This document shows, one piece after another, positions 1 to 9,028 of a stretch of 64,000 nucleotides of DNA (position 1 is its first letter; the number at the start of each line of letters is the position of its first letter). Below the pieces are notes generated by a model, which worked only from the letters and a program-made list of their open reading frames with translations, did not search any database and was not told the DNA's origin. Origin of the DNA: JARRNE01 sp963824085 (lineage in GTDB: Bacteria; Pseudomonadota; Gammaproteobacteria; Chromatiales; Chromatiaceae); the NCBI GenBank assembly GCA_963824085.1, contig CAWGNT010000024.1:186001-250000 (forward strand), written 5' to 3'. A program made the position numbers and the translations under genes.

Positions 1-13
1 AGGTTTTGATGCA

Positions 14-1147
14 ATGGAGCTCTCGAACGAAGACAACTTTCGACTGAATGTCCTGCTTGCAAACCGGCCCCTCGCCATCCGTATCGATGAGGCCAGGATG
101 ATCGTCTATGGCCTGTCGGAGAAGGGCGATGCGAAGGTTCCGCTGAACCCGACGGGCCGGCCCGAGCAGTACTTGCGCAAGGTCAGGGAGCTGATCTCCG
201 GGCACATCCTGGGCTCGCCTGGTGGCTATCCCATCTATCTGCGCCGATGGACGCGCATGGGTCAGATGCGGGACGAGAGTCTGGAGCAGCTTTTGATGCT
301 CGGTGAGCCGGAGGCTGTCGTAGCGGCGGTATGCTCACCGGGGCTGACCGACGAGCTGGCACGGCGCGCGTGGTGGGCAATGGAGGAGGCCGAGAATGCC
401 CGCCGCATGCTGGCCAACCCGGCGGTCGTGGCCGGCCGAATGGGAAAGATTCTCGCCCGGTACTTGGTGGACTATCTGCCCTTCGAGACGGACACCGAGA
501 TGATGGCGGAGTCCGTGCGTTTGGCGCTCCAGCCGGGGCTGATCTCGGATTCCGAGCGGCTGGATTTGTGGAAGAAGTCCGCCCGCAAGCAGGCCTATCT
601 GCTCGGGTTTCTCCAAGCGGTACCAGACGACCTTCCGGAGCCGGAGCCGGCGCGCAGCGACGCCGCCGACTCTGCGCCATTCCTGCAGGAGCTGGCGGAG
701 CAAGGGAATGCATGTGCCCGGCTGATGATGCGGGTGCAATCGTCGGAGGGGCAAACCTTTCTCAAGGCGGCTGCCGCCGTGCTTGCGAAGCCACCGACTC
801 AGGACGTTGTCAACGCGATGCTCGACGTGCTGCGCGGCTACTTTGCCCCGCTGCGTCCAGAAGGCGATCCCGATCAGACGATCGCGGAGCTGCGTGCGGA
901 GGGGATGCGCTTCGTCGAGTCGAGCACAGCGTCACGCGTCGATGGTGCGGCGGCCTGTCTCGCGGCGCAACCCGCGTCTGCTGCGGACATATCGGCCATG
1001 CGGGTGCTCTCGGGCGTAGGCTACGGCGTGCTCCGTCCGGTGATCGGAGACTCCACGGCTATCGGCGGCTTGATGAGGCGCAAGCTTGCCCCTGTGCTCG
1101 ATCCCCTGGTGCGCGAGATCGAAACGCTGCGCGGCACAAGCGGTTGA
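14..1147 (+). CDS. dsrS: DsrS-like sulfur oxidation cluster protein
   Basis: A 377-residue soluble protein without signal peptide or membrane segment. I recognise the N-terminal half, with the stretches LNVLLANRPLAIRIDEARM, GSPGGYPIYLRRWTRMGQM and DESLEQLLMLGEPEAV, as the DsrS family, the last gene of the dsr cluster of purple sulfur bacteria (dsrABEFHCMKLJOPNRS). Its biochemical role is not established; it is linked to cytoplasmic oxidation of stored sulfur only by its place in that cluster. The gene lies at the very edge of the window, so the rest of a dsr cluster would be expected just upstream. The ATG at 14 is the first possible start and the N-terminus fits the family. The identification rests on remembered similarity, not on a search. 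Confidence 0.62.
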   Translation: MELSNEDNFRLNVLLANRPLAIRIDEARMIVYGLSEKGDAKVPLNPTGRPEQYLRKVRELISGHILGSPGGYPIYLRRWTRMGQMRDESLEQLLMLGEPEAVVAAVCSPGLTDELARRAWWAMEEAENARRMLANPAVVAGRMGKILARYLVDYLPFETDTEMMAESVRLALQPGLISDSERLDLWKKSARKQAYLLGFLQAVPDDLPEPEPARSDAADSAPFLQELAEQGNACARLMMRVQSSEGQTFLKAAAAVLAKPPTQDVVNAMLDVLRGYFAPLRPEGDPDQTIAELRAEGMRFVESSTASRVDGAAACLAAQPASAADISAMRVLSGVGYGVLRPVIGDSTAIGGLMRRKLAPVLDPLVREIETLRGTSG

Positions 1148-1309
1148 CGCGTACCCTTGCGGCCGGACCATCGCCACGCCAGACCTTCCGACCGTCCCCG
1201 CACGGGCGCGGAACGCGAGACGAAGGCTTGCCGGAGCCAGGTGTCTTTAGGGCGAGAGGGGCCGGCGCCCCATTGATGAGTCAGATACGTCCAGAGTAAG
1301 GCCCCGACT

Positions 1310-3097
1310 ATGATCGAACCCTGGGAGCGTCAGGAATCGCCGTTGCGTATGGCCCTGCTTGCGGTGCTGGTCGGCATCGTCGGTGGATACGGCGCCGTCG
1401 CATTCCGCGCCATGATTGGCTGGATCCACAACCTCGCCTTCCTGGGGATCCCCTCCTTCGAGTACAACGCCAACGTGCATACGCTGCAAAGCCCGTTGGA
1501 TCAGTGGGTGATACTGGTGCCGGTCGTCGGGGCACTGCTCGTCGCCTTCCTGGTGAAGAACTTCGCCCCCGAAGCGAAAGGACACGGCGTCCCCGAGGTG
1601 ATGGACGCCATCTATTATCAAAAAGGGATCATTCGCCCCGCTGTGGCTGCGGTGAAGTCCCTCGCCTCGGCGATCTCGATCGGCACCGGCGGCTCGGTCG
1701 GGCGCGAGGGACCGATCATTCAGATTGGATCCGCATTCGGGTCGACCCTTGGCCAGCTCATCCGCGCGTCTGAGGCGCAGCGGATCACGCTTATTGCGTG
1801 CGGCGCCGGAGCCGGCATCGCGGCGACCTTCAATACTCCCGTCGGGGGTCTCTTGTTCGCTCTCGAGCTGATCCTGCCGGTGGTCGGCCCGCATACCCTC
1901 ATCCCGGTCATCCTTTCCACGGGGACGGCGACCTGGATCGGCCGCATCTACTTCGGCGATTACCCGGCGTTCGATGTACCGGCGCTGACGCTGTCGGCCG
2001 CGCATGCCACCACGCCGTACGTAATCGCCATCTATGCCCTGTTCGGCGTCATCCTCGGGCTGGTATCCGTCGTCTTCGTGCACGCAATCTACGCGGCGGA
2101 GGACCTTTTCGACCGTATTCCGGGCAACTACTACTCGCGCCATGCGCTTGGGATGGCCCTGGTGGGCGTCATGATGTATCTGCTCATGAAGCACACCGGT
2201 CACTACTACACGGAGGGCGTCGGATACGCTACGGTTCAGGACGTCCTGTACCGGACTCTTGTGGATCCGCGTTTCCTGCTCCTGCTCTTCGCGCTCAAGT
2301 TTCTGGCCACCTGCCTAACGCTTGGGTCCGGAGCGTCTGGGGGAATATTCTCGCCCTCCCTCTATCTCGGAGCCACCCTCGGCGGTGCTTACGCACTGGC
2401 GTTCAACGAGATTCTCGTGGACGGAATGCACGTGGATCCGGTCAGTATGGCCGTGGTCGGAATGGCGGGCCTCGTCGGCGGGGTCACCGGTGCTGCGGTG
2501 ACGGCCATGGTGATGATCTTCGAGATGACCAGAGACTACAACGTGATCCTGCCGGTGCTGGTCACGGTTTCGCTGGCCTACGGCACACGCCGCATGGTGA
2601 CCCGGAACAGCATCTATACCCTCAAGCTGATCCGGCGCGGCCATTACATTCCCGAATCCCTGCAGACGAACCGCTTCATGCTGCACAGCAATGCCGAATC
2701 CGTGACTACCCCCATGGTGCTCATGCAGCAGCCGGACTGGGAAAGGCGCAGCCGGCTTCGCGAGAGACGCGGTCGGCGGCGGGCACATGTCGTTGTGCTG
2801 GATCGCGACAAGGTCGTTGGTGTCGTGCCCGCAGGTGCACGGCGACGTGTGCGTCGGGTGCTCGGCGGGATGTCAGACTTGGGGTCGCCTTTTGTCGTCG
2901 CCGATGCGCGCGGCTCGCTGCTCGACTTAATGGCCCAGATGCGGCAGGAGGACGCAGAGGCGGCGGTGGTCACCACAAGTGGTTCGCTAGATAAGCCGAG
3001 CAACATACTGGGGGTCATCGACTGGAACGACATTGCCCGCGCCAGCGAGCTTCCGCTGAGCATCCTGCTGCGCAAGCCGAAAGTGACGGGCGTCTAG
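1310..3097 (+). CDS. ClC-family chloride channel/transporter
   Basis: A 595-residue polytopic membrane protein of the ClC family, which moves chloride, often in exchange for protons. The three anion-pathway signatures are visible: GHGVPEV (the GSGIP site), GSVGREGP with the gating glutamate, and GGIFSPSLYLGA. About the first 430 residues are membrane helices. The C-terminal part (roughly 430-595) is cytoplasmic and looks like a divergent CBS-domain pair, with an Arg-rich insert near residues 475-490. It follows dsrS by 162 bases on the same strand. The family is certain. Whether it is a channel or an exchanger, and which anion it prefers, cannot be read from the sequence. Confidence 0.93.
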   Translation: MIEPWERQESPLRMALLAVLVGIVGGYGAVAFRAMIGWIHNLAFLGIPSFEYNANVHTLQSPLDQWVILVPVVGALLVAFLVKNFAPEAKGHGVPEVMDAIYYQKGIIRPAVAAVKSLASAISIGTGGSVGREGPIIQIGSAFGSTLGQLIRASEAQRITLIACGAGAGIAATFNTPVGGLLFALELILPVVGPHTLIPVILSTGTATWIGRIYFGDYPAFDVPALTLSAAHATTPYVIAIYALFGVILGLVSVVFVHAIYAAEDLFDRIPGNYYSRHALGMALVGVMMYLLMKHTGHYYTEGVGYATVQDVLYRTLVDPRFLLLLFALKFLATCLTLGSGASGGIFSPSLYLGATLGGAYALAFNEILVDGMHVDPVSMAVVGMAGLVGGVTGAAVTAMVMIFEMTRDYNVILPVLVTVSLAYGTRRMVTRNSIYTLKLIRRGHYIPESLQTNRFMLHSNAESVTTPMVLMQQPDWERRSRLRERRGRRRAHVVVLDRDKVVGVVPAGARRRVRRVLGGMSDLGSPFVVADARGSLLDLMAQMRQEDAEAAVVTTSGSLDKPSNILGVIDWNDIARASELPLSILLRKPKVTGV

Positions 3098-3199
3098 CTC
3101 CAGTCTCCCCTCCCGCAGTGCCTTATCCTGTGGTCGAGACGATGGTCCGGCGGTCACGCGGCGAGATCCCGTGACGGAACCGGTATCCTCTGATGCGGT

Positions 3200-3290
3200 T
3201 GTACCGTTCCGATTTGGGTTTTACGTTTGTCGGGAGCGGCCCGTCCCTCCTGGTCCGGAAGAGAAGATGTCGGGCGAGCTCGCTATAGTC
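3200..3290 (-). repeat. Dispersed repeat family 1, internally deleted copy
   Basis: In reverse orientation this keeps the two ends of the long copies near 19.4 and 37.8 kb: a tail resembling TTTGGGTTTTTCGTTTT and GGAGCGGCCCGTCCC, then the outer end CGGGCGAGCTCGCTATAG. The central part with the ATGGATGTATTCACGGCG core is missing. Confidence 0.55.
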
Positions 3291-3343
3291 CCGGTGTGGC
3301 GTTACAGTGAGCTGCGTCTGTGGCTCGTCACTCTCTGGTGCGC

Positions 3344-4270
3344 ATGGACCCAACCGTCTTTCAGTTCGAGCAAATCCACATCGACGTTGCGCGCAACTCG
3401 ACCGACGATTTCAACCCGTTTCACGATCCCCACCGATGGCGGAATATCCGCGACAACCCCTTCGGCGCGCCGATTGTGCTCGGCTTTCAGCTGGAGTTTC
3501 TCGTCGACTTTCTGGTGACGCGGCACCGTGAAGAGACCGGCGAGGCGAGACTCGTCGATGAGCGCCGATTGCGCTTCAGCAATCATGAGCTGGTATTTGC
3601 CGGTGTGTTGCGCTCGGGTGAGCCCTTTCATGTGGATGTTCGCAAGACGCTCGCCCAGACCACCTCGGGTGGCGGCCTAACCAACCGGGTGATGGTGCGT
3701 AAGGAGGACGGCGATATCGTGTTGGTCGGAACCCAGAGCGACACCGCGGAGCCCCGTTTTCTCGCGGACGCAGCGCTAGGCGATCTTGGGGTCCTCGATC
3801 GCGCGCAGGACCGTACCTGGGTTGGCAACGGCCGGTTCTTCCTTAAGCGCAAGTTCGTGAATACGAGCAACGTGAAGAACTTCGCGCTCGCTGCGCTTAC
3901 CGACCAGCACTACTACGTGGATGAGCTCGCCGAGCGCGTAAGCGTCCCGCCGATGTTCACCGCCTCCCTCCTCTCCTGCGCCTTGCTGGAAGAGGCCAGA
4001 CTGGAAGGCTACGACTTCGAGGCCAACCCCCTCGTCTACACCAGCCACCAGATCTCCATCGATCGAAGTCTCCAGCGGACGCTGCGCAGCAACGACAGGC
4101 TTCACTTGCTCGTGACGGGTGCTGTGCCGGCGGCTGCCAAAAAGGGCCTCGGCCACTCGGCCGTCGCACAGAGTGCCTATAACTGCTTCGGAGTTGTCGC
4201 GGCGAACGCAGTGCTGTTCCGCGCGAGTGTTCAAACGGCTCCGCTGCAGGCTATTCTCGCAAGGAGCTAG
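3344..4270 (+). CDS. MaoC-like (hotdog-fold) hypothetical protein
   Basis: About 308 residues, no signal peptide. Near the N-terminus is NSTDDFNPFHDP, which matches the hydratase-2 motif S-x-D-x-N-P-x-H of MaoC-type (R)-specific enoyl-CoA hydratases, including the catalytic Asp and His. It is followed by FGAPIVLGF, a divergent form of the FG-PI-HG segment. The length fits a double-hotdog protein in which only the first half keeps the motif. Substrate and pathway are unknown; the neighbours are not fatty-acid genes. A GTG at 3320 would add eight residues, and neither start has a clear ribosome binding site. ATG was chosen because the recognisable fold begins right after it. Confidence 0.6.
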   Translation: MDPTVFQFEQIHIDVARNSTDDFNPFHDPHRWRNIRDNPFGAPIVLGFQLEFLVDFLVTRHREETGEARLVDERRLRFSNHELVFAGVLRSGEPFHVDVRKTLAQTTSGGGLTNRVMVRKEDGDIVLVGTQSDTAEPRFLADAALGDLGVLDRAQDRTWVGNGRFFLKRKFVNTSNVKNFALAALTDQHYYVDELAERVSVPPMFTASLLSCALLEEARLEGYDFEANPLVYTSHQISIDRSLQRTLRSNDRLHLLVTGAVPAAAKKGLGHSAVAQSAYNCFGVVAANAVLFRASVQTAPLQAILARS

Positions 4271-4540
4271 GAAAGCGCTGATCAATTCGGAAGCCGGCAC
4301 GAGGGTGCGCAACGAAATCAGGGTGTTGCAAGGGAAACGCCTTACGGTCGCATATCAAGGATGTTGAGCATGTCGACACCCTTCCAATCATCTGACCCAT
4401 AAGGCTCACAAGGCAATTGTCGCGGGAGAGCTGGATACCTCGGTGCCTCCCTGGCGCGCCATTCGTGGACCTAGAGACCTAACCACGGCGGGCGGCTTCG
4501 TGCCGACCGGTGCCATGCGCGGCAGCGGTTCCGGCGGGTC

Positions 4541-5110
4541 TCAGCCGCACGGATGTGCCACGCGGCGCCGGAGGCGCGCGAGGTCTTCACCGAGCAGCTG
4601 GGGATCTGCGTCACGGATGCCCTGGAAGGGAACGGCCAGGCCGCGTCGCGCGAGCTCGGCCGCCAGCGCCAACATGAAGATGCCTGATTTTTCGGTCAGT
4701 CGAGTCGCGTCTCCGGCGACGGTGTGGACCGCGCAGGCGGGGCTCTGCGCGTTTCCGCCGAGCACGGCAAGCACGCGATAGCCGAGTTGGGCGTACGATT
4801 GGATACGCTCCGCTGTGGCCGCGGCCAATCGACCGCAGCAGGCGAGCGCCGGGGGCTCCTCCAAGGCGTGTCTGATCGACTGGCCTGGGGCGCGCCGCCG
4901 CTCGAACCCGAGGCAGGTCATTTCGGGGCAGGGGATCTGCACTATGCCGACCTGGGCATCGGACAGCAGCTCCAGGACGTCCCGATCGAGCGCTGGACGC
5001 TCTGCTGCACCCAGGTCCCGCGCGTTCTGGTTCATCAGGCACTCGATCAGAAACACGAGACGCTTGCTGCGGCCGTCCGCCTTCGTCGCTTTGCCCGAAA
5101 AAGGCCACAT
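4541..5110 (-). CDS. TudS-related putative desulfidase
   Basis: A 189-residue soluble protein. Family features are the N-terminal ECLMNQNARD, the central IPCPEMTCLGFERR and the later GGNAQSPACAVHTV. Their three cysteines occupy the positions that bind the iron-sulfur cluster in thiouracil desulfidase TudS (DUF523) and its CD3072-type relatives. The family removes sulfur from thiolated bases; the substrate of this branch is unknown. The ATG at 5110 is preceded by AGGGGG at proper spacing, so it is preferred over an upstream in-frame start at 5215. It lies downstream of the PAAR gene on the same strand with a 158-base gap, so membership of the spike operon is possible but not shown. Confidence 0.6.
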   Translation of the reverse strand: MWPFSGKATKADGRSKRLVFLIECLMNQNARDLGAAERPALDRDVLELLSDAQVGIVQIPCPEMTCLGFERRRAPGQSIRHALEEPPALACCGRLAAATAERIQSYAQLGYRVLAVLGGNAQSPACAVHTVAGDATRLTEKSGIFMLALAAELARRGLAVPFQGIRDADPQLLGEDLARLRRRVAHPCG

Positions 5111-5268
5111 GGGTCTGTCCCCCTGGTCTTCGTCGCGCCGCTCTGACCGTCCCCGATCGCTGCACTCTGGCTCGTCACTCGCCTGTCGGTGTGTGAGCGG
5201 TCCAGTGCCTGTCACGCTCGACCATGGTTAGGGGAACCGGCAGAGTCCGCAGCGCCGCTCCGGGGTCT

Positions 5269-5559
5269 TCAGCCGATTAGGACCGTGGGGTACCCCATGA
5301 TGATCGACCCGCCGTGTGCGGTCATGTCGCCCATGCGGGCAGCCGGCTGTCCGCGGATGAGTACGGTGAAAGATCCGAGGGCGATGACGTCGGGCGGTCC
5401 CACGCAGGTCGCCATGTCTCCTACCCGAGCTGCGGGCATGCCGCCAATGAGGACTGGGATTCCGCCGGGGGGGAGGATCGGACCGCCGACGTGGGGTACG
5501 ACGCCCGTCACCATCGGGCAGACATGCATATCGCCGACTCTTGCTGCTGGCATTCCCAT
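5269..5559 (-). CDS. PAAR-domain T6SS spike-tip protein
   Basis: A 96-residue protein made almost entirely of PAAR repeats: MPAARVGDMHVCP, MPAARVGDMATC and QPAARMGDMTAHGG, each followed by a V-L-I-G/RG strand. PAAR proteins form a metal-stabilised cone on the VgrG trimer and sharpen the T6SS spike. Metal ligands of the family (His and Cys in DMHVC, DMATC and DMTAHGG) are present. No C-terminal toxin extension is seen, so it can only deliver cargo non-covalently. It starts 25 bases after the DUF6931 gene and ends the vgrG-DUF6931-PAAR module. Confidence 0.93.
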   Translation of the reverse strand: MGMPAARVGDMHVCPMVTGVVPHVGGPILPPGGIPVLIGGMPAARVGDMATCVGPPDVIALGSFTVLIRGQPAARMGDMTAHGGSIIMGYPTVLIG

Positions 5560-5584
5560 TTCAAGTCGCCTCTCTGCTTCCGGT

Positions 5585-6151
5585 TCAGCTCGGTTCGCCC
5601 TTCGCCACTCCGATACCTATGTCGAGGAAACGACGGTACTTCTCGGGGGCCTTTTCCGGCTCGCTCATGACCGCAGCGAGTGTAACCGCCCCGCCTACGG
5701 CATGAGCGGTCAGGTGATCGGCGGGGGGAACGGCTGGGACATCCGGAGGGGCGAGACTGCCGTCGCTGACGAAGGCCCCAAACGCGGCGCACGCACCTGG
5801 ACTGTCGAGACCCGACGCCTCCGCGGCCGCCATTGCGGCTCTGCGGTGCTCCTCGCTGGGCTCGTGGACCCAGCGCTCGGCAGCCTCTAGGGCTTGGACG
5901 GCAAGAGCGGGGGTGTCGGGCCCTGTGACCTCGCGTGCGCACAGGCACGCCCATCCCACCGCCTCCCGCTTCGGAAGCGCGTGCGCCAAGAACTTCACAG
6001 CATCGCTGAAATGCTCCCCGTCGAGAAGCGCGGAGAGATACTCTTGCGGCGTCATGGTCGGAGTCAGGACGGCCCTCGCGGCATCTCCCAGCTGCGCTTT
6101 GCCGCAGAGCTCCAAGGCGGTTGGTGCCGTCACTTTCGTCAGCTCTCCCAT
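5585..6151 (-). CDS. DUF6931-type T6SS-associated protein
   Basis: A 188-residue, mostly alpha-helical soluble protein. The segment FLAHALPKREAVGWACLCAR is the hallmark I recall for DUF6931, a family that recurs in T6SS loci and has no known function. It lies between vgrG (68 bases upstream) and PAAR (25 bases downstream) on the same strand. In other T6SS loci this position is held by adaptor families (DUF4123, DUF1795/EagR, DUF2169) that load cargo onto the spike. An adaptor or chaperone role is therefore an inference from position only. Confidence 0.6.
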   Translation of the reverse strand: MGELTKVTAPTALELCGKAQLGDAARAVLTPTMTPQEYLSALLDGEHFSDAVKFLAHALPKREAVGWACLCAREVTGPDTPALAVQALEAAERWVHEPSEEHRRAAMAAAEASGLDSPGACAAFGAFVSDGSLAPPDVPAVPPADHLTAHAVGGAVTLAAVMSEPEKAPEKYRRFLDIGIGVAKGEPS

Positions 6152-6219
6152 ATCTGTCGCGTCTTGTTGTTTGCACGGATCATGAGCGGTCCCCTCCGCA
6201 GTTGCCAGTCGCGGCGGCC

Positions 6220-8196
6220 TCAGCCGATCATGGTGATGCCGCCGCCCGCCTTCAGCATGGCCGATCCATTGACGGTCGTCATCAGGCCCTTGACATCCGT
6301 TGTGATCTGGCCCTCGACCTTGATCATCATTCCCTTGATGGTAACGCCCATCTGATCGATCAGAACGCTGCTCTGGCCAACCTTGAGCTCAATGGACTGC
6401 ATTGCATCCGTGGTACTCTTGCCGAGAGAAAGCTTGGTTGTTTGATTTCCCATCTTCAGCGTGGTGCTGAGATTTCCCATCTTGAGGATCAGCTCGTCGT
6501 TACCCATCCCAAGCTCGACCTTCCGGTTGCCCTGTTTGATGGTGATGGTCTCGTTTCCTTTCGCGACCGTCTCCGTGCGGTTCTGCTGGATCTCGATGGT
6601 CTGGTCGTTACCGACCTGGAGGTCGTCGTCATGCTCGACGACACGGTGAAAGTCCTTCTCCGCGTGAAAATAGACGTCTTCTGAGCCCTTCTTGTCCTCG
6701 AACCTTAGCTCGTTGAAATTGCCGACGCCCCCGCCCTTGGAGCTTCTGGTCTTGACGCCGCTCCGAGTCTGGTTCGCCGGCAGATCATAGGGCGGCATTT
6801 GGTCCGCGTTGTACACGGAGCCAATGATGATGGGTTGGTCCGGGTCGCCCTCGAGGAACTGCACCACGACCTCTTGACCGATACGGGGGATGAAGATGCC
6901 CCCCCAGTTCTTGCCGGCCCAGGGGGAAGCGACACGTACCCAGCAGGAGCTGTTCTCGTCGGAGGTCCCGTAGCGGTCCCAATGGAACTGCACCTTCACG
7001 CGCGCATACTTATCGGTCCAGATCTCTTCGCCCTGCTTACCGACGACGATGGCGGTCTGGGGCCCCTGCACGACAGGTTTTGGCGTGGTGCGCGGGGCAC
7101 GGAACGGATTTCGTGCATCCATGGCGGTGAACCCGCACCGATAGACGGGACCCGGTGTCGGCGTCGGCGAGGACTCGAACTCGTCGGACTGAAGTTGATG
7201 ACAGGCCGCAATGACCAGGTGCTCGCGGTTTTGCTCGCTCCTCGGATGGTTGGTCAATGTGAACAGGTAGCCGGTACATAGTCCGGCCGCCAGTCCGTCG
7301 CCGTCAATCATCTCGTAGTCGGTCTGCAGCTCCTCCATCCGCACTCGCGCGTACGTCTCTCCATCCCCCCTTTCGACATACTCACCCGGGTAGTCATAGA
7401 CCTCGTAGTCGGCGTGCGCATGGCTCCGTGTAATGCTGGAGACCGAACGTAGATCGGTGCGCGGCTTCTCGAAGTCGAAGTCGGTGTGCGCATATCTTCC
7501 CGTGCGGACGGCCGTTCCGGCGCACCAGCGCGCGATGTGGTCGAGCTCGCGTCGGCCCGTCATGTCCTCGGCGTAGTAAGGGATCTGCTCATACCCCGGT
7601 ACTGTTTCGTGGGCGCTGTAGGAGTCGGCGAGCACGAGCTTGTGCTTCCCGTTCTCGTGGGTGAAAAAGTAGTAGATGCCCTCTTGCTCCAGCAGGCGGC
7701 TCACGAAGTTGAAGTCCGTTTCCCGATATTGAACGCAATACTCCCAAGGGCGGTAGGTCTCGCTCAGACGCTCCTCGAAGTCCGTGAAGCCGGCCTCTCG
7801 GAAGACCTCTTTCACGATCTCGGGAACCGTTTTCCCTTGAAAGATTCGGCAATCCGAGGTTCTGGTCAGAAACCAGAGCCAGGGTACAACGGTTGCCCGA
7901 TAACTTGCCAAGCGTCCTGGGAAGCCGGTGTGCTCGAATCGGCTGACGAATCCGCTAAAGTATCGCTTGCCGTCGCCCTGGGGCCCCGAACCTTCCCGCA
8001 GCTCGAGGCGAACCGTCATCGTTTGGCCGAGAATATCGTCAGCTTTGATGTTGTCGTCCTCACTGAGCAGATCGAGGTGGAGTTCAAAAGGCGCGCTTAG
8101 CCGCTCATTTGCGACCATGCTCCGCAGGAGCAGCTTGTCCGGGCCGAGCGGCGAGTCCACTGCGATCATTCTGGCTTCTTGGGTGTACCGCGTCAT
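6220..8196 (-). CDS. vgrG: T6SS spike protein VgrG (TssI)
   Basis: A 658-residue protein with the gp27/gp5-like layout of VgrG. The N-terminal base includes YRETDFNFVSRLLEQEGIYY and YSAHETVPGY. The OB-fold region contains QFHWDRYG, CWVRVASPWAGKNWG and IPRIGQEVVVQFLEGDPD. The C-terminal needle is built of short beta repeats with many G-N dipeptides (roughly residues 520-658). It ends soon after the needle with no added catalytic domain, so this is a structural, not an evolved, VgrG. The ATG at 8196 has an AAGAGG ribosome binding site. It leads a minus-strand unit with DUF6931 and PAAR, diverging from the sheath genes. Confidence 0.96.
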   Translation of the reverse strand: MTRYTQEARMIAVDSPLGPDKLLLRSMVANERLSAPFELHLDLLSEDDNIKADDILGQTMTVRLELREGSGPQGDGKRYFSGFVSRFEHTGFPGRLASYRATVVPWLWFLTRTSDCRIFQGKTVPEIVKEVFREAGFTDFEERLSETYRPWEYCVQYRETDFNFVSRLLEQEGIYYFFTHENGKHKLVLADSYSAHETVPGYEQIPYYAEDMTGRRELDHIARWCAGTAVRTGRYAHTDFDFEKPRTDLRSVSSITRSHAHADYEVYDYPGEYVERGDGETYARVRMEELQTDYEMIDGDGLAAGLCTGYLFTLTNHPRSEQNREHLVIAACHQLQSDEFESSPTPTPGPVYRCGFTAMDARNPFRAPRTTPKPVVQGPQTAIVVGKQGEEIWTDKYARVKVQFHWDRYGTSDENSSCWVRVASPWAGKNWGGIFIPRIGQEVVVQFLEGDPDQPIIIGSVYNADQMPPYDLPANQTRSGVKTRSSKGGGVGNFNELRFEDKKGSEDVYFHAEKDFHRVVEHDDDLQVGNDQTIEIQQNRTETVAKGNETITIKQGNRKVELGMGNDELILKMGNLSTTLKMGNQTTKLSLGKSTTDAMQSIELKVGQSSVLIDQMGVTIKGMMIKVEGQITTDVKGLMTTVNGSAMLKAGGGITMIG

Positions 8197-9028
8197 GTCG
8201 GGGCCTCTTGGCGCTGGATGCTAGTCGTCGATTCCCCCTGCGATGCAGGGCTGCCAAACTCGGGAGCCCGCGTTGAGGCAAGGGTCGCATCAACTCGTCA
8301 ATCGTTTCGGGCTCTGCTGCTATTACCCTAGGTTGTCCGGTTTCTAGACGTCAACTGTCGAGACGTTTCCCCGAGGTTCACTGAGATTGGTGCACGAGTT
8401 GAGCCAACTTCGGGATTGGCGAGCATCATGTTGCGAGGTGATTAGCGCCGACGGTGCCCGCCTCAGTGGTTGCGGCTGAGCCTTTGCACTGATCATCTCG
8501 GGAAACGCTGAAGAGATCCATCGAGATTTCTCGGCGCACGCCATCTCCGTAACCTGGCTTCCAGATAGAGGTGGATCGGCTGCAGAACCGGCCCAGTCTG
8601 ACACGATCGAGCCGTTTCGGACTGTTTGTGGGCGTAACGCGCGGCGACTGGTGTCGTAGCTCAGCCCAAGAACCTTGGGCAGGCGGTTGGGTACGGAGCG
8701 GCGGGACCCTCGGCGCCAGGGACTGCGCCGTGAAGCGACAGGGAGAACGTATTCACGGCGCGTCCCGACGGGCTGTATCCATCCCTGGCTCCACAGCCGA
8801 GCCTTGGTGCCAGTCGCCCCGTCGGTTCCCGGCAAAGAAGAGTCTCGCGAGAAAGTCCCGGCGCCGACGATGCTGAGCCCCATATCTCATTCTCCCTCCC
8901 GCATGCCATGTTTGCGGAGCCCGCCCGGAAGGCAGCCGCTATACTGAAAGCTTGCCGCAAGCCATCTCCGGCTTGCCGCGTGTGAGGGGCGTCCCGGCTA
9001 TCGGAGATGGAGGAGAAGGGTTGCGACC
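8197..9028. other. Long intergenic region between vgrG and the fused sheath gene
   Basis: About 830 bases between divergent genes. It presumably carries promoters for both directions. It holds a short hairpin (CCCTGC-GAT-GCAGGG, near 8238-8252) and a degenerate copy of repeat family 1 at about 8675-8790. The open frames here have no recognisable domain and I do not call a gene. Confidence 0.5.
8675..8790 (+). repeat. Dispersed repeat family 1, degenerate copy
   Basis: Matches GCGGGACC-TCGGCGCCA--GAC-GCGCCGTSAAG and the core ACGTATTCACGGCG followed by CGTCCCGACGG, as in the copies at 23.7 and 53.3 kb. The middle has diverged. Confidence 0.5.

Noticed and set aside
331..1299. Long open frame overlapping dsrS in another frame
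   Set aside because: It is a shadow: no domain, Arg/Gly-rich composition typical of off-frame G+C-rich DNA, while the dsrS frame has recognisable family motifs.
8344..8883. 179-codon open frame on the minus strand between vgrG and the sheath genes
   Set aside because: It crosses a degenerate copy of repeat family 1, has no domain and no ribosome binding site.
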